Assembly: GCA_947311845.1 (NCBI GenBank)
Contig: CAMZMU010000111.1
Coordinates: forward strand, 20,655,528-20,719,527
From: Poa pratensis
Lineage: Eukaryota > Streptophyta > Magnoliopsida > Poales > Poaceae
Length of the DNA stretch: 64,000 nucleotides
Reading direction: 5' to 3'
Positions 20,901 to 31,626 of this stretch are shown here, one piece after another (the first letter of the stretch is position 1; the number at the start of each line of letters is the position of its first letter). A model generated the notes under the pieces. It saw nothing but the letters and a program-made list of their open reading frames with translations, searched no databases and was not told the DNA's origin. The translations under genes and the position numbers were made by a program.

Positions 20901-23900
20901 TGTAGTGATTATAAGACAGCAAATTAAAGTCCATTCTCACATAGGATCAGAACATTTTAGCCAAACTGATATTAAATTTCTGGTTCTTCATGCATGCAAA
21001 AATTCCTTTCCTTGCAGCATTTGATCTGATTCTAAGCCTATGGGTGCTTCTCATCTGATTACTGTTCCAGTTGCTTGTCTAAACTTGCTTGATCTCCTTT
21101 CCAAGTTCATTGCCAATAGACATTCGTTAAACAGCTTTGACCTTTTGAATTTTTTGTAAATGTTTACGATTTATGCTAAGTTTTTCTTTGTTATTTGATA
21201 AAGGTGATGATATTGGTCATCATTCCTAGATATGTTGGGTTATCAACAGCAGACATCGCGAAGAATTATTTGCGTGTTACTGTTCTTCTTCAATATGTCC
21301 CCCGCATTTTCAGATTTGTACCATTGCTGGGTGGCAATCAGTCTGCCACTGGATTCATATTTGAGTCAGCATGGGCTAATTTTGTGATCAACCTTCTAAT
21401 GTTTGTTTTGGCGGGACATGTCGTTGGTTCATGTTGGTACCTTTTCGGGTTACAGGTTAGTTTATTTTTATTGCAATTTGCACGCGCATTTATGACATGT
21501 ATTGGCAAAAAAACAAATGCTCAAATTTAGAGAATTGTCACAGTTGACTTATTCTGTTGTATTTTACTAGTGTGGAAATATGCCCTATGTTGTCATTTTT
21601 ATAAAGAGTGGTCCTGAAGGCACATCCAGTTCCATTCAGTATTATATGCTCTGCATTTTAATATGAAAAAATGTGATAGAAACTGCCATATACACCTGCT
21701 CGGTTTTATTTCTACTATGTTCAGAGTTATATGTACCTCAGTACTTATCCTTATCATAAGTTAATAGATTTGCACAATTAATACATAACAGCTGTTGCCG
21801 ATAATAAAGACCAGTAGAGATATGTTAATATTGTTTGGTCATATTTTGTCACAGAGGGTTAACCAATGCCTACAAAATGCTTGTTCTGCATCAAGCATTC
21901 CGTCTTGTGAGATTTTTCGAGACTGTGGACGCGACTTTGATATTGGGGGGCAGGCTGGGTTAAATAGTCAGCAATGGTATAATGACTCGGCTTCAACAGC
22001 TTGTTTTAACACTGGAGATGGTGCTACTTTCCAGTATGGGATTTATCAGGAGGCTGTTTTGCTTGCTACAAAACGCAGTGCTGTTACGCGTTATATATAT
22101 TCATTATTTTGGGGGTTTCAGGTATTTGACTTCGGTTGCTCAGGTTCTTGCATTTCAACTAGTTTTTGCATTTGTTGCATTTGACATGTGTGGTGAACAG
22201 ACTGTTCCATAATACTCTTCTGAATCTTTAACTTTTCTTATCTCTGTACTGATCACTGTGCTCCATTCTGTATATCTAATTTAGTGGATTCTGGTTTGTC
22301 CCTAGCTAAAGTTTATGTTTCTATGTAACTGGTTTAATTTCAGCAAATAAGCACTTTAGCTGGAAATCTTGCCCCAAGTTACTTTGAAGGGGAAGTCCTC
22401 TTCACTATGGCTATTGTTGGTTTGGGACTGCTACTCTTTGCACTACTTATCGGGAACATGCAAAATTTCCTCCAAGCTCTTGGAAGCCGGTATGTGGTTG
22501 TACCACGGGCTTATTTATCATGCAATAGTATACACCTTACTGTCAGTGAGCTTGCGCTGCCTTTCCATGGAAACCTCATGCTAATTATTTCATTACTGTG
22601 CTCCATGGCATATTGATCAGTTAAATCAATTATTCGTAGTAATATTGAATCTTGTTATAAACTTCTCGTCTTTCTGTAGGAAACTGGAAATGCAACTTCG
22701 ACGGCGTGATGTTGAGCAGTGGATGAGCCATAGACGACTGCCTGAAGATTTGAGAAGGTTTTCTTCGTAACTTTTTAACAAATATTATCATTTACATATT
22801 CATGAACTTGCACAGTTGTGCCACAAACAACATCCCTTTGCTATTTTATTATATATTTGTACATGTTTTAAATTTGCTTCTTTGCTTGCCATGCTACATG
22901 AACTTGCTTTCTATTTGTTGTTTCTGCTCTCCGAACAGATAGCAATTTGCCAAATTCTTGTCTTCCAATTTCTCATGTTTCATTGAAAACTATCTTTAAA
23001 CTTTAAGAAATGGTATTTTATTTTGTTTTATGGGAAGAAGAATGACTATTATACTTTGCAAACAAGATTTAACGTAAATAGAACAATGATTTGACACGCG
23101 TTCTATGTTGGCACATAAGTAGTTAACCTCCATACCCAGGACATGTGCCGTCTCCATGGCAATGTAAATATGTGGTTTCAAATTTCTTTTGCATGTTATT
23201 ATAATCAGTAGGTCTTTTGGTTCTACACTTTAAAGATGGTAACCCTTGGAGGTTTTAAATGTACAGGAGGGTTAGACATGCAGAAAGGTTCACCTGGGCA
23301 GCTACTCAAGGAGTAAACGAAGAGGAGCTTTTAAGTAATTTACCAGAAGATATCCAAAGGGACATACGGCGACACTTCTTTAGATTCCTCAATAAGGTTC
23401 ATTGTAAATTCTTTGCCGCTAGTTACTCTTGATGAAAAAAACATGGAACCATTAAGAAAATGAGATTAAAATTGAGGTGTCCACCAAATGGGTGATCCCA
23501 ATATGAACAACTAGAGGTGTCCACCAAATGGGTGATCCCAATATGAACCACAGTTGTACGTTCACCTTAGTATCCATGCCTGTCTGATAAATGACCTTCC
23601 TCTCACCTCTAAAAAAATCCCTGAATGTGATTATCTTGCAGGTTCGATTGTTCACCTTGATGGATTGGCCGATCTTGGATGCTATCTGTGACAAATTAAG
23701 ACAAAACTTATATATCAGTGGAAGTGACATCCTTTATCAAGGTGGCCCTGTTGACAAAATGGTTTTCATAGTGAGAGGCAAGTTAGAAAGCATCAGCGCG
23801 GATGGTAGCAGGGCTCCGTTACATGATGGAGATGTATGTGGAGAGGAGCTCCTCACGTGGTACTTGGAACACTCTTCCGCGAATAAAGGTCTATACAATT

Positions 23901-24579
23901 TCTTTCATGCATGCCTGTAATTATACTAGTATATGACTGTATGTTCATAACTGTAACCGCACATGGACTGCAACTGTTTCAGATGGCGGGAAAAGCAGAT
24001 TTCATGGTATGCGCTTGGTTGCTATTCGTACTGTGACATGTTTAACAAATGTCGAAGCTTTTGTACTTCGAGCAAGTGACCTCGAACAAGTCACTTCACA
24101 GTTTGCAAGGTTCTTGCGCAATCCAAGAGTGCAGGGGGCGATCAGGTAGCCATTTGCTTGTCTAATTTACCTGTATGATTATCATACTCCTGCTTATCAG
24201 AATAAAAGTTGTGTTCTGCTAGATTTTTTGGATGTTGAGGCTGTTGTTTTGATTAATTTTATTGCTGAGAAAAATATAGAGCGACTTTACTAGTTTCCCA
24301 TTTGCCGAGTTGATTAATATTACCGGCTGGACTTTTTTTGCATACCAACTATTATTATGGTACTCTTTTGTATTACTCTGTTGTTGATCCTTGAACCTGA
24401 ATGCTGCAACTGCATCCAACAGGTATGAATCGCCCTACTGGAGGACCATTGCTGCAGCGCGCATCCAAGTTGCATGGAGGTATCGTAAGAGGCGACTAAA
24501 ACGAGCCGAAAGATCAAGGCCGAGCGAAGAACCTGATCGTATACCTACATGGTCGCATTATGGTTTTCAGCATGTATAA
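17999..24579 (+). CDS. CNGC19/20: Cyclic nucleotide-gated ion channel, CNGC19/20 (group IVa) type
   Basis: Twelve coding exons join in frame to 767 residues: 17999-18439, 18721-18906, 19771-19869, 20394-20531, 21204-21455, 21855-22121, 22344-22489, 22680-22757, 23267-23396, 23642-23888, 23983-24145 and 24423-24579. All introns are GT-AG. The product is a plasma-membrane cation channel of the kind implicated in Ca2+ signalling in immunity and salt responses (family knowledge). In order: a long cytosolic N-terminus (1-150) with a Cys-rich CDDPDC.QCPPACK motif; S1-S6 (about 175-490), with FFVISCLVAIFIDPLFFF as S1; a pore with A-G-N at 467-469; a C-linker; a cyclic nucleotide-binding domain (about 580-715) with GEELLTW near 646; and an IQ-type calmodulin site (RIQVAWRYRKRR, about 729-740). 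The length matches Arabidopsis CNGC20. It appears intact. Confidence 0.95.
19088..19283 (-). mobile_element. Antisense LINE/SINE 3' tail in channel intron 2
   Basis: On the plus strand ttttttatttcgaaaagggg leads into ataccccggcctctgcatcaatcgatgc. Reverse-complemented, this is the common grass retroposon 3' end (gatgcagaggccggggtat..ccccttttcgaaa). The string tgcacac at 19081-19087 and 19284-19290 could be a 7-bp target duplication. The element is very 5'-truncated. Confidence 0.55.
20052..20131. repeat. Inverted pair of Au-SINE-like tails (33-bp arms, 14-bp loop)
   Basis: Arms 20052-20084 and 20099-20131 are perfect reverse complements. The right arm with its continuation (cctaccccaacttgcttggg, then aaaggctttgttgttaatt) matches the known 3' end of the plant Au SINE family. 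The left arm is the same sequence inverted. It lies in intron 3 of the channel gene. Confidence 0.75.
20144..20297. repeat. 77-bp tandem duplication in channel intron 3
   Basis: The unit from taattggtttggcatgc to cttccctgaaa is present at 20144-20220 and 20221-20297. The copies differ mainly at gttaaat/gtcacat. It directly follows the SINE hairpin, and its first bases coincide with the SINE tail flank. Confidence 0.95.
23474..23548. repeat. 40-bp period tandem repeat in channel intron 9
   Basis: The 35-nt word beginning gaggtgtccaccaaatggg occurs at 23474 and 23514, separated by five bases. Confidence 0.9.
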
Positions 24580-25456
24580 GAGGGGGCGATAGTCTGCCTT
24601 AGTAGGCACTAACTATTGGTTACAGTTCTAGTACACTGCAGCTGCTAATTCCTGAGTTCTGCACTTGCTCGATTGTAATCCGTGGGGTTATAGTTTTTTC
24701 GGTTTTCCAGTTCTCTGATCTTAGTAGCTCCAGAGGTGTGTAACTAATCTCCTGAGTCCTGTATATACCTAGTGAGGCGATGGTCTCGCTGTGCGTAGTT
24801 TCACTTCAGCATGAAAATTTCTTGTTTGTGAAATGCTAGACGCACTGCCAAACTTCTGGCTCGGCCGTCTCTGGTTCATTGTCAGTCAGACGCATTTCTC
24901 GGAACCGACTTTTGATGTTGGGTTTTCTACAGAAGTATACGACCTGACATATACTGAAGAAAAACGTGCTAGATATGGAATGCGTCAAAGCACAATGTCA
25001 ATTCTAAGTTCTAACTATGAAGAAGGGGGCTCCATACTCTGTCTAACCGACTGATTTTTTTTTTTTTTTTTTGAAATTTTGTGTTATATACCATTAACCA
25101 TCTAGCGCCTAACCGACTCAATTAATATACCCGTAGAATCGATATGCAGACACCGAATGAAATATACCAGTATAATCAATATATCGGTAACTGATGCCAT
25201 GTCTGATCTAAGCTCTAGTTACTATACTCGTTTTGAAATTTGATTACAAAATTTTGCAAACACCGGATGGTCGAAATATTTACCAGTTCTCGCTGGTGAT
25301 CCCAGCAAGCAGAGCGGAAGAAACAGAAGCTGTGAGCATTTTGCTGCAATGTCGAGATCAAACTAGACATGTATACATCTTTTTACAGGCAACACTGAGC
25401 ACTAGTACTAGACCGTCAGATCAAGGTAAAGCCACATCGTCCGCCTGCCATTGCAT
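24580..25456. other. 3' flank of the channel gene and intergenic DNA
   Basis: It contains the channel's 3' UTR, a T18 run near 25050, and the 3' flank of the minus-strand gene ending at 25457. A 73-codon ORF at 24833-25054 has no recognisable domain and is not called. Confidence 0.4.
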
Positions 25457-26338
25457 CTACTTGCGACGGCGGTCACGGCCGTCCATGTCTTCGGCGCGGC
25501 GCGCGACGTCGCGGATGTTCCTGACGAACTCGTCCCAGCCGAGCCACGACCCCTGCACCGCCGGGTCGAAGCTCGCGGAGAGCACCCCGTACGGCACGCC
25601 CAGGAGGAGGCCGAACAGCAGGAACGCCACCCAGACCGGCGGCTGCAGGTCGTCGATCCCGATCGCCTGTCCGGCGGCCCGCAGCGCCGCCTCGCCCGCC
25701 GCGGTGGCCGCGAGCGCCGCCGAGGGCACCCGCCACGTGATCCGCCGCAGCACCTCCTCCGACTCGAGGAACGCGAGGTCGCCCGCCCCCAGGTCGTCCA
25801 GCTCCTTCCGCTCCTCGTCGCCGACCGACGCGTCGGCCACCAGCAGCGAGCCGACGAGGAACGAGGCGACGGAGTAGACGAGGGGCATCCAGGCCGGCAC
25901 GCGCTCCACGCCGGCGGCGTCGCCGAGGTAGCCGAGCAGCGCGGGGACGCCCACGAAGGAGAAGACCGCGAGGGCCGGGAGCTTCCAGAGGACGCCGAGG
26001 TCGGGGCTGAGGCCGCCGTCGGCGAAGGCCAGCGCGGAATCCGCCTCGTCGGCGAGCCCCGCGTCGACGAGGTTCTGGTGGAAGGTCCGGAGGTCGTTGT
26101 CGCTGTTCCGGTACGCGTCGAACACCTTCCTGGCCAGCGTCGCGAGATCGTCGTCCTTTGTGGTCGTGCTGGGCTTGTCCTCGGTGGCGTCGGAGCCGCC
26201 GCCGGGTTTAGAGCAGAGGCGTACGTGGCGGTGGCGGTGGCGGGGACGAGGGGGGAGCTGGAGAGAGGAGCGGAGGCGGAGCGGGGAGGAGGAGGTGGGC
26301 GTTGGGGTGAATCGGGGGGAGAGGAAAAGAGACTCCAT
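25457..26338 (-). CDS. Predicted chloroplast-targeted membrane protein, function unknown
   Basis: An intronless, very GC-rich ORF of 293 residues from the ATG at 26338. An ATG nine codons upstream is possible but less typical. Residues 1-45 are Ser/Pro/Arg-rich without acidic residues after Glu2, a good chloroplast transit peptide. A soluble acidic part with a coiled, charged segment follows (about 60-110). Hydrophobic spans lie at about 118-139, 149-168 and 234-256, with a weaker one at 203-226. The C-terminus is highly charged (RRAEDMDGRDRRRK). This suggests a thylakoid or envelope membrane protein with three or four spans. I do not recognise a named family, so no reaction is proposed. Many opposite-strand ORFs here are shadows of its GC-rich codons. 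Confidence 0.8.
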   Translation of the reverse strand: MESLFLSPRFTPTPTSSSPLRLRSSLQLPPRPRHRHRHVRLCSKPGGGSDATEDKPSTTTKDDDLATLARKVFDAYRNSDNDLRTFHQNLVDAGLADEADSALAFADGGLSPDLGVLWKLPALAVFSFVGVPALLGYLGDAAGVERVPAWMPLVYSVASFLVGSLLVADASVGDEERKELDDLGAGDLAFLESEEVLRRITWRVPSAALAATAAGEAALRAAGQAIGIDDLQPPVWVAFLLFGLLLGVPYGVLSASFDPAVQGSWLGWDEFVRNIRDVARRAEDMDGRDRRRK

Positions 26339-26597
26339 TGTTTGTCTTGGCTGCTCAGGTCCCACGGCCGCGAGGGGATTATTTTGGGATGGGAGACGAC
26401 AAATTTGTGGATTCGTGGCTATCCGTCTGCTCAGCTCGGGTCTACCCCTTTTCTTCCTGTTCGTTTTGCTTTATCTCTGCTAAAGAATCGCCGTGGAAGG
26501 TGAAAACGCAACTGAACTGAACATTTTCGTGAAAATCGATTCCAACTTTACCGAATGTCAAATGACAAGTCCTAACATATGCGTACTTCAAAATAAT

Positions 26598-26726
26598 AGG
26601 ATGCAAAAAGGACCCGTTTATCCCACATTTTGTGCATAGCTAGTATAAATATTTGAAGCAAAATTTTGTACTAGCTATACACAAAATGTAAAAAAGTGGG
26701 ACAAACGGGTCCTGTTTGTGCATCCT
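26598..26726. mobile_element. Hairpin MITE-like element, 129 bp
   Basis: The arms aggatgcaaaaaggacccg... and ...cgggtcctgtttgtgcatcct are reverse complements with small indels over about 48 bp each, around an A/T-rich centre (taaatatttgaagcaaaattt). TA dinucleotides flank the core, so a Stowaway-type duplication is possible but not certain. Confidence 0.55.
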
Positions 26727-27159
26727 TACTCCAAAATGAATGAACTAGTGAGGTAGCCGCCTGCAGAAGAGTCAGCACTGACAAAAGACATCATGTGACC
26801 TATGATAGACGATAACCTATAAATCAACAATTTTACTTCAAATTATCAAATGAGAAATATTAAATCATAGGAGTATTATTACAACTTGTGATAATTACAC
26901 TCTTATTTCATTGAATCAATTAATTATTGTATGACTAGACTTTCTTTATTTATTTTATTTTTTAGCCCATCAAATAACACAAACTATTATCATAGAGGTG
27001 ATTATGCAAATAAATGAAGACACCCACTACCTCCCTTGTCGTCACTGGCGAGGGATGCTCCATCCCCTGCCTCCCCATCACCGACGAGAGGACCTCCCCC
27101 TCCTACTCCCCGCCGCTGCAGCGAGTTTCGCCCCCTCCCCTACCTTCCCGTGCTGCCTC
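26727..27159. other. Intergenic, no gene seen
   Basis: A/T-rich to about 27020, then C-rich (ctccccatcaccgacgagagg) up to the copia LTR. No domain was recognised. Confidence 0.4.
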
Positions 27160-28790
27160 TGAAGGAGATATGCCCTAGAGGCAATTAATAAAGTGTTTTA
27201 TTTATCATATCTTGTTTGTTCATAATACGTTTTTATATCATGCTATAACTGTATTAAGCGGAAACATTAATACACGTGTGGTACGTAGACAACCAGGTCC
27301 CTAGTAGCCCTACGTGACTAGTTCATTGTGCAATCGATGGTCGAGGTTTCCCGATCATGTGACGATGGTGTCAGTTGACAATGGAGTCATATATGATGTG
27401 ATGGACATACCCAATATTTGTAGGACGTAGTCATTACGCCTTTGACCATGAGATCAACTCTTATCGCTATTCCTGGAACATGCTTTGATTGCATCAAACG
27501 TCATATCTTATATAGTATGACAATAACGGTGTCCCTCTCGGGTATCGGAAGGGAGTATGTTGAGATGAGGGATCAAGAGCGGGATTTGACAATCCGCATA
27601 GCAGGATAGATACTCTAGGGCCCACTCGGTGAGATTATGTCAAATAAGCTTGCAAGCATGTGACTAGGTCACGGGGACATATTATCACGGACGAGTAGAA
27701 GATAGTGTTGTCGATAACGAGATCAAGCTAGGTATCATGATATCTATGAACGAGTCTCGGACACGCTAAGTATCGCCAGGCAAAAGGTTTAAGACTCGAC
27801 GTCTAAGGTTCGAATGACAAAAGTTATTCGTTATCTCAGAGGGATTAATTCTGGATATCCAAGGTCCACGAATTAGTCATTAATCGGAGAGCGTGTCTCG
27901 ATTATGTCTGGCGAGATCTCGAACCGCTAGGGTAACACACTTAAGGGAGGATGACATTTATAATAGATTGGAAATAGAAGAGAAAATAAAAGAGAGCACC
28001 GGAAGTGTTCCGGGAGAGTTCCGATGGAGATCGGAGAGCAACAAAATAGTTTTCGGAGCTGGAATTAATTAGATAAAATGTATTTGATATTAATTAGCTG
28101 AATTAATGATTAAATATATTTTTATTTTATTAAATTCGAATTTTAAAGGCTGCACACCTAGATGGGCCTAAAGAGGCCCATGAGGGGGGGAAGTCCCCCC
28201 TCTTGATGCGAGTTGGGAGGGGGCCAACCTAGGTGGGCCGAATGGGGCCCACCTAGGGCCGGCAACCCCCCTTGGTGCGGCTGCACCATGTGGGATTAGT
28301 CCCACATGGCTAAGCCAAGGGGAGTTGCACCTCCCCTCCCCTTTATATAGAGGTGCACCCATGCCTTTGAAAACACACCATTCTCTCTCTCTCTCTCCCG
28401 TTTAGTCGTGACTCCGCAATTGGGGTCGTGCACGGGTTGAGTGTTTCTCCACCATAAGCACACCGCTGTGCTGCTAGTTTTCCGGTCCAAGTCTTCCGCT
28501 GCTCGTCCCTGGATCGGAGCCCGGAGGTCGTCATCTTCGCCTACGTGTGCAACTCCCTGCGAGGTGCCACACCTGTGGCGCTCGAAGGTCTTCTTCCTCT
28601 ACACGACCTTGAGGTCGGCTACGTCGGCTTCATTGACAACGCTTGTGCGGGAGCGTGATCCCCGCTTTTCGGTCTACAAGGGTATGTATATCGATCTCCT
28701 GCGTATTACTATATCAGCATAGTATAGATCCTGGCTAGTTTAAGGTTATCGTTGTTAGAATTTTTTGTTTTCTGTCTACGATTCCCTTCA
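27160..28790 (+). repeat. 5' LTR of the copia element, 1,631 bp
   Basis: It begins tgaaggagatatgccctagag and ends attcccttca, so the ends TGAAGG/CCTTCA are inverted repeats. The opening resembles Triticeae Angela/BARE LTRs. A TATA box (ctttatatag) lies at 28341-28350, followed by a CT repeat and a GC-rich leader. Confidence 0.85.
28342..28349 (+). promoter_or_regulatory. TATA box in the copia LTR
   Basis: The string tttatata lies in ccctttatatagaggtg, about 40 bp ahead of the ctctctctctctctc tract. This is the usual position of the retroelement transcription start. Confidence 0.6.
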
Positions 28791-28867
28791 GTGGTATCAG
28801 AGCCAATCTATGCGTAGATATAGTTGTACGCTTTTAGAACCCGTGTTTATCACGGGGGCATCGTTCT

Positions 28868-29798
28868 TGTCGCAGCAGTGGAACACGGGGTTCCCCTAGT
28901 GCTGCCAAAGTGGGTCCACCCCATGCGGGACCAAGATGAAGATGGACAAGACCAAGACTCAAGTCAAGCTGGCGGGTTCACCGTCAGGACACGCAAGGCC
29001 TACGTCGACAAAGGGCTCCGGTCCTGGGGCCTGCCGGGTCCCCGAAAAAGAAAGAAGGCAAGGAAGGACCCGAGAGCCCGAGTTCCCGGCAGGAGGCCAG
29101 GCTCCCTCCCGGTACTTCCCCACGTCACTGTGGATAAGCTCTCCACCTCACGCTGAAAGACCTCAGAAGACTTGGGAAGCAAGGCGAAGGCAGCGCGGGC
29201 GGGAAGCACAACCCGTGGTGGTGTCAGCTCCTGTCCACCCCAAGGCGGACGCTCCCACCTAACCCAAAGGAGACGCTAGGCTGAGGAGAGGCCACGTCTC
29301 CCCCTAAACTAGATGAGGAGGGTCCTTCACCCCGAAGGTCCTCGTGCCCCTCACGTGACCCTGTGGCAACCCCTTAGCCTATAAAAGGAGGACCAAGGCA
29401 CGGATGAAGGGGAAGGTCGAACCAAGGCACAAGTCAACCAGAGCAAGACTAGACTAGGGCTGCGAAGGTAGAGGGGAAGGTGATCTCATCCGGGTCAGGA
29501 TCTGTCCTTCTTCTACCTCCAGCCAAAACCCTTCCGGGTACCCCATCCGGGAGGTTCCATTGTAAGCCACACTATGAAGAATCCATCAATCCAGACATGC
29601 AGGAGTAGGGCTTTTAGCCTCCGGGCGGCCTGAACCTGGGTAGCTCCTTGTGTCCCTTTGGTTGCATGCTTTGATCGTGGAGAGGAGAGCTTGATCTAGA
29701 CTCCGCCCAGAAGACGATTCTCAGCCTCCTTCGCGCCCCGTGCCGAACCTAAAAGGGGGTATCCTATACTCCCGGTGTCCGTGCATCGAGACACGACA
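28868..29798 (+). repeat. 5' LTR of antisense-ORF element copy 1
   Basis: It starts tgtcgcagcagtgg and ends gagacacgaca. The TATA box cctataaaagga is at about 29388-29399. Very high identity with 36925-37860 implies a recent insertion. Confidence 0.9.
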
Positions 29799-30006
29799 TC
29801 TGGCGCGCCAGGTAGGGGGCGCAAGCGCTGGATTCGTCTTTTTCTTCATCGACCTCAAGTTCAGCGCCAAGTTCATCGTCAAGTTCATCGTCAAGTTCTG
29901 CGTCGAGCTTCTCGTCCGTGGCAAGATCTGCTCCAAGACCCCCAGCGCCTTCGGAGCAGCGTTAGTTTCGGCTCTCACGAGAGAGGTGCCGAATCCGACG
30001 TCCAAG

Positions 30007-30692
30007 ATGACAAAGAAGAGAAAGGGAAAGGCAGCCTTGGAGTTCCTGCGGTACCCTGGCCTCGGCTTCGTTCTTGACGAGTCCTCGCCAGCACCTGCAG
30101 CTGAAGATCGCGCCTTTGGAGTCCATTTCGTTCCTCCCACCGCTTATGTCAGCTCTCTGGTCAGCGAGGAAGACCTGAGGAAGGTGCCACGAACATTGAT
30201 GTCCCTCTTTCCCCATGGACGCATGGAGTGAATGAGGAACTCTGTTCCGACGCACCAACCACAGTGCCGCTTCCGGAGGAAGAAAACCTCGACCAAGACA
30301 TAAAAGGCGAGCCTCGGCAAGAAGATCCTCTCATCTACGTGCCCCAAGAGCTCAAGATTTCTCTGCGCAAAGATGGCCAGCCCGGAATGTGGTGCATGTA
30401 CCACAGATCTGATAGACATAGTCTGGAAGATTGCCGACAGTTCAACGACATCCAGATACGCCAGAAGAACGGTGATTGCTATACATGTGGTGAACCAGGA
30501 CATATCAGCCGAGATTGCCCTCTCAACAAGAAGCCCAAGAAAGCTAAGGGGAACGCCACAGCTAGGGTTCCTCAAAGGGGAAGATCTTTCGGACTTTCGC
30601 CAATGCATCCACTCAGACTGAAGAGCCCCCGGAACCTTGCCCACTACCGGCGCCCCACAGACACAAAGCAGTCAAGGGCAAACTGCAGCTAG
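30007..30692 (+). pseudogene. gag remnant with zinc knuckle
   Basis: Two overlapping frames carry gag-like sequence. The first starts MTKKRKGKAA. The second ends in a CCHC knuckle, CYTCGEPGHISRDC (C-x2-C-x4-H-x4-C), followed by a Lys-rich stretch. The usual gag N-terminal capsid domain and all pol domains are absent. After 30692 the sequence goes straight to repeats with ctccggaccggc (30860-31050) and then the antisense ORF. Confidence 0.7.
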
Positions 30693-31626
30693 CTGGGATC
30701 AAACCTTTATCTGCGGAGATTTGGCCACGGGAGAATGGGATCTCCCGAGTCACATCGTCACAATACAGCCAGGACCAAGTGGACCCCCTCAGAAGTACCG
30801 GATTGCTAAGTGGCTGGCATCAGGATCCCGCGGGTGAAGCAGCTTCAGGGTCTCCGGACCGGCACGAGCCAGCAAGATTGACGGGTCATCAAGCAAGGAA
30901 CATCCAGGTCCAGAAAGCTAAGACAACCGTAGGGTGTCGGACCGGCGTCTCTGATACGCCAGCAAGTCGCCGTATCACCAGTTGGGTGGTCTCCGGGTAA
31001 CTCGAGCGAGTAACACAATGGTCTCCGGACCGGCGCAAGCCAGTCAGTCATGCCCCTGGTCGGCATTGGAGGCTATCTCGGTTGGAAACCTTGTCCCCGC
31101 CAAGAATTGTTGGGCAAGGCAGAATTATATCTGAAATACAGCATAGAAGACCGCCTCGGCGGCAGCGCGACTAAACGATTACCGAGGTAGCCTGAAGGAA
31201 TCAAAATGCGAGCTAAGTATAAACGTGCTTGCACGGGCTTGTTCCCGGGTACATATGTTTTATGTGCTTTGGCTAAGGCGAAAGCGGGCGTTCTCCTGGG
31301 GCAGCGCCTTCGCGATGACACTGTCAGTTTCCCTCGGGCAGTGGAGTCGTGGGCTGAGGTCCGTGCGGTCAGGAAACGGTGGGTCCTTTGGGGGGTTGCG
31401 CCCTGTGTCAGCATTTCGGATCAGTCTGAATGCCCACGGCTGGTTAGCGCTCACACCTTTGGATCCTTCCCGAGAGCGTTAAGACCCCACGAGCACAATA
31501 AAACTTATATACTTTGGGAAGAAGTTATTTACATTCAAAAGCATGAGTTCATAAGCCAGTTGGCAATATCAGTACAAAAGCATGGTTCACGGCCCTTGGT
31601 ATTGTCCTTTTCAGGACTTCACAGGT

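Noticed and set aside
24833..25054. 73-codon plus ORF downstream of the channel gene
   Set aside because: No domain, no splice context, just beyond the channel's 3' UTR.
25451..26503. 350-codon plus-strand ORF
   Set aside because: Antisense to the chloroplast membrane protein gene; its His/Arg/Glu-rich composition is what GC-rich codons give on the other strand. No domain seen.
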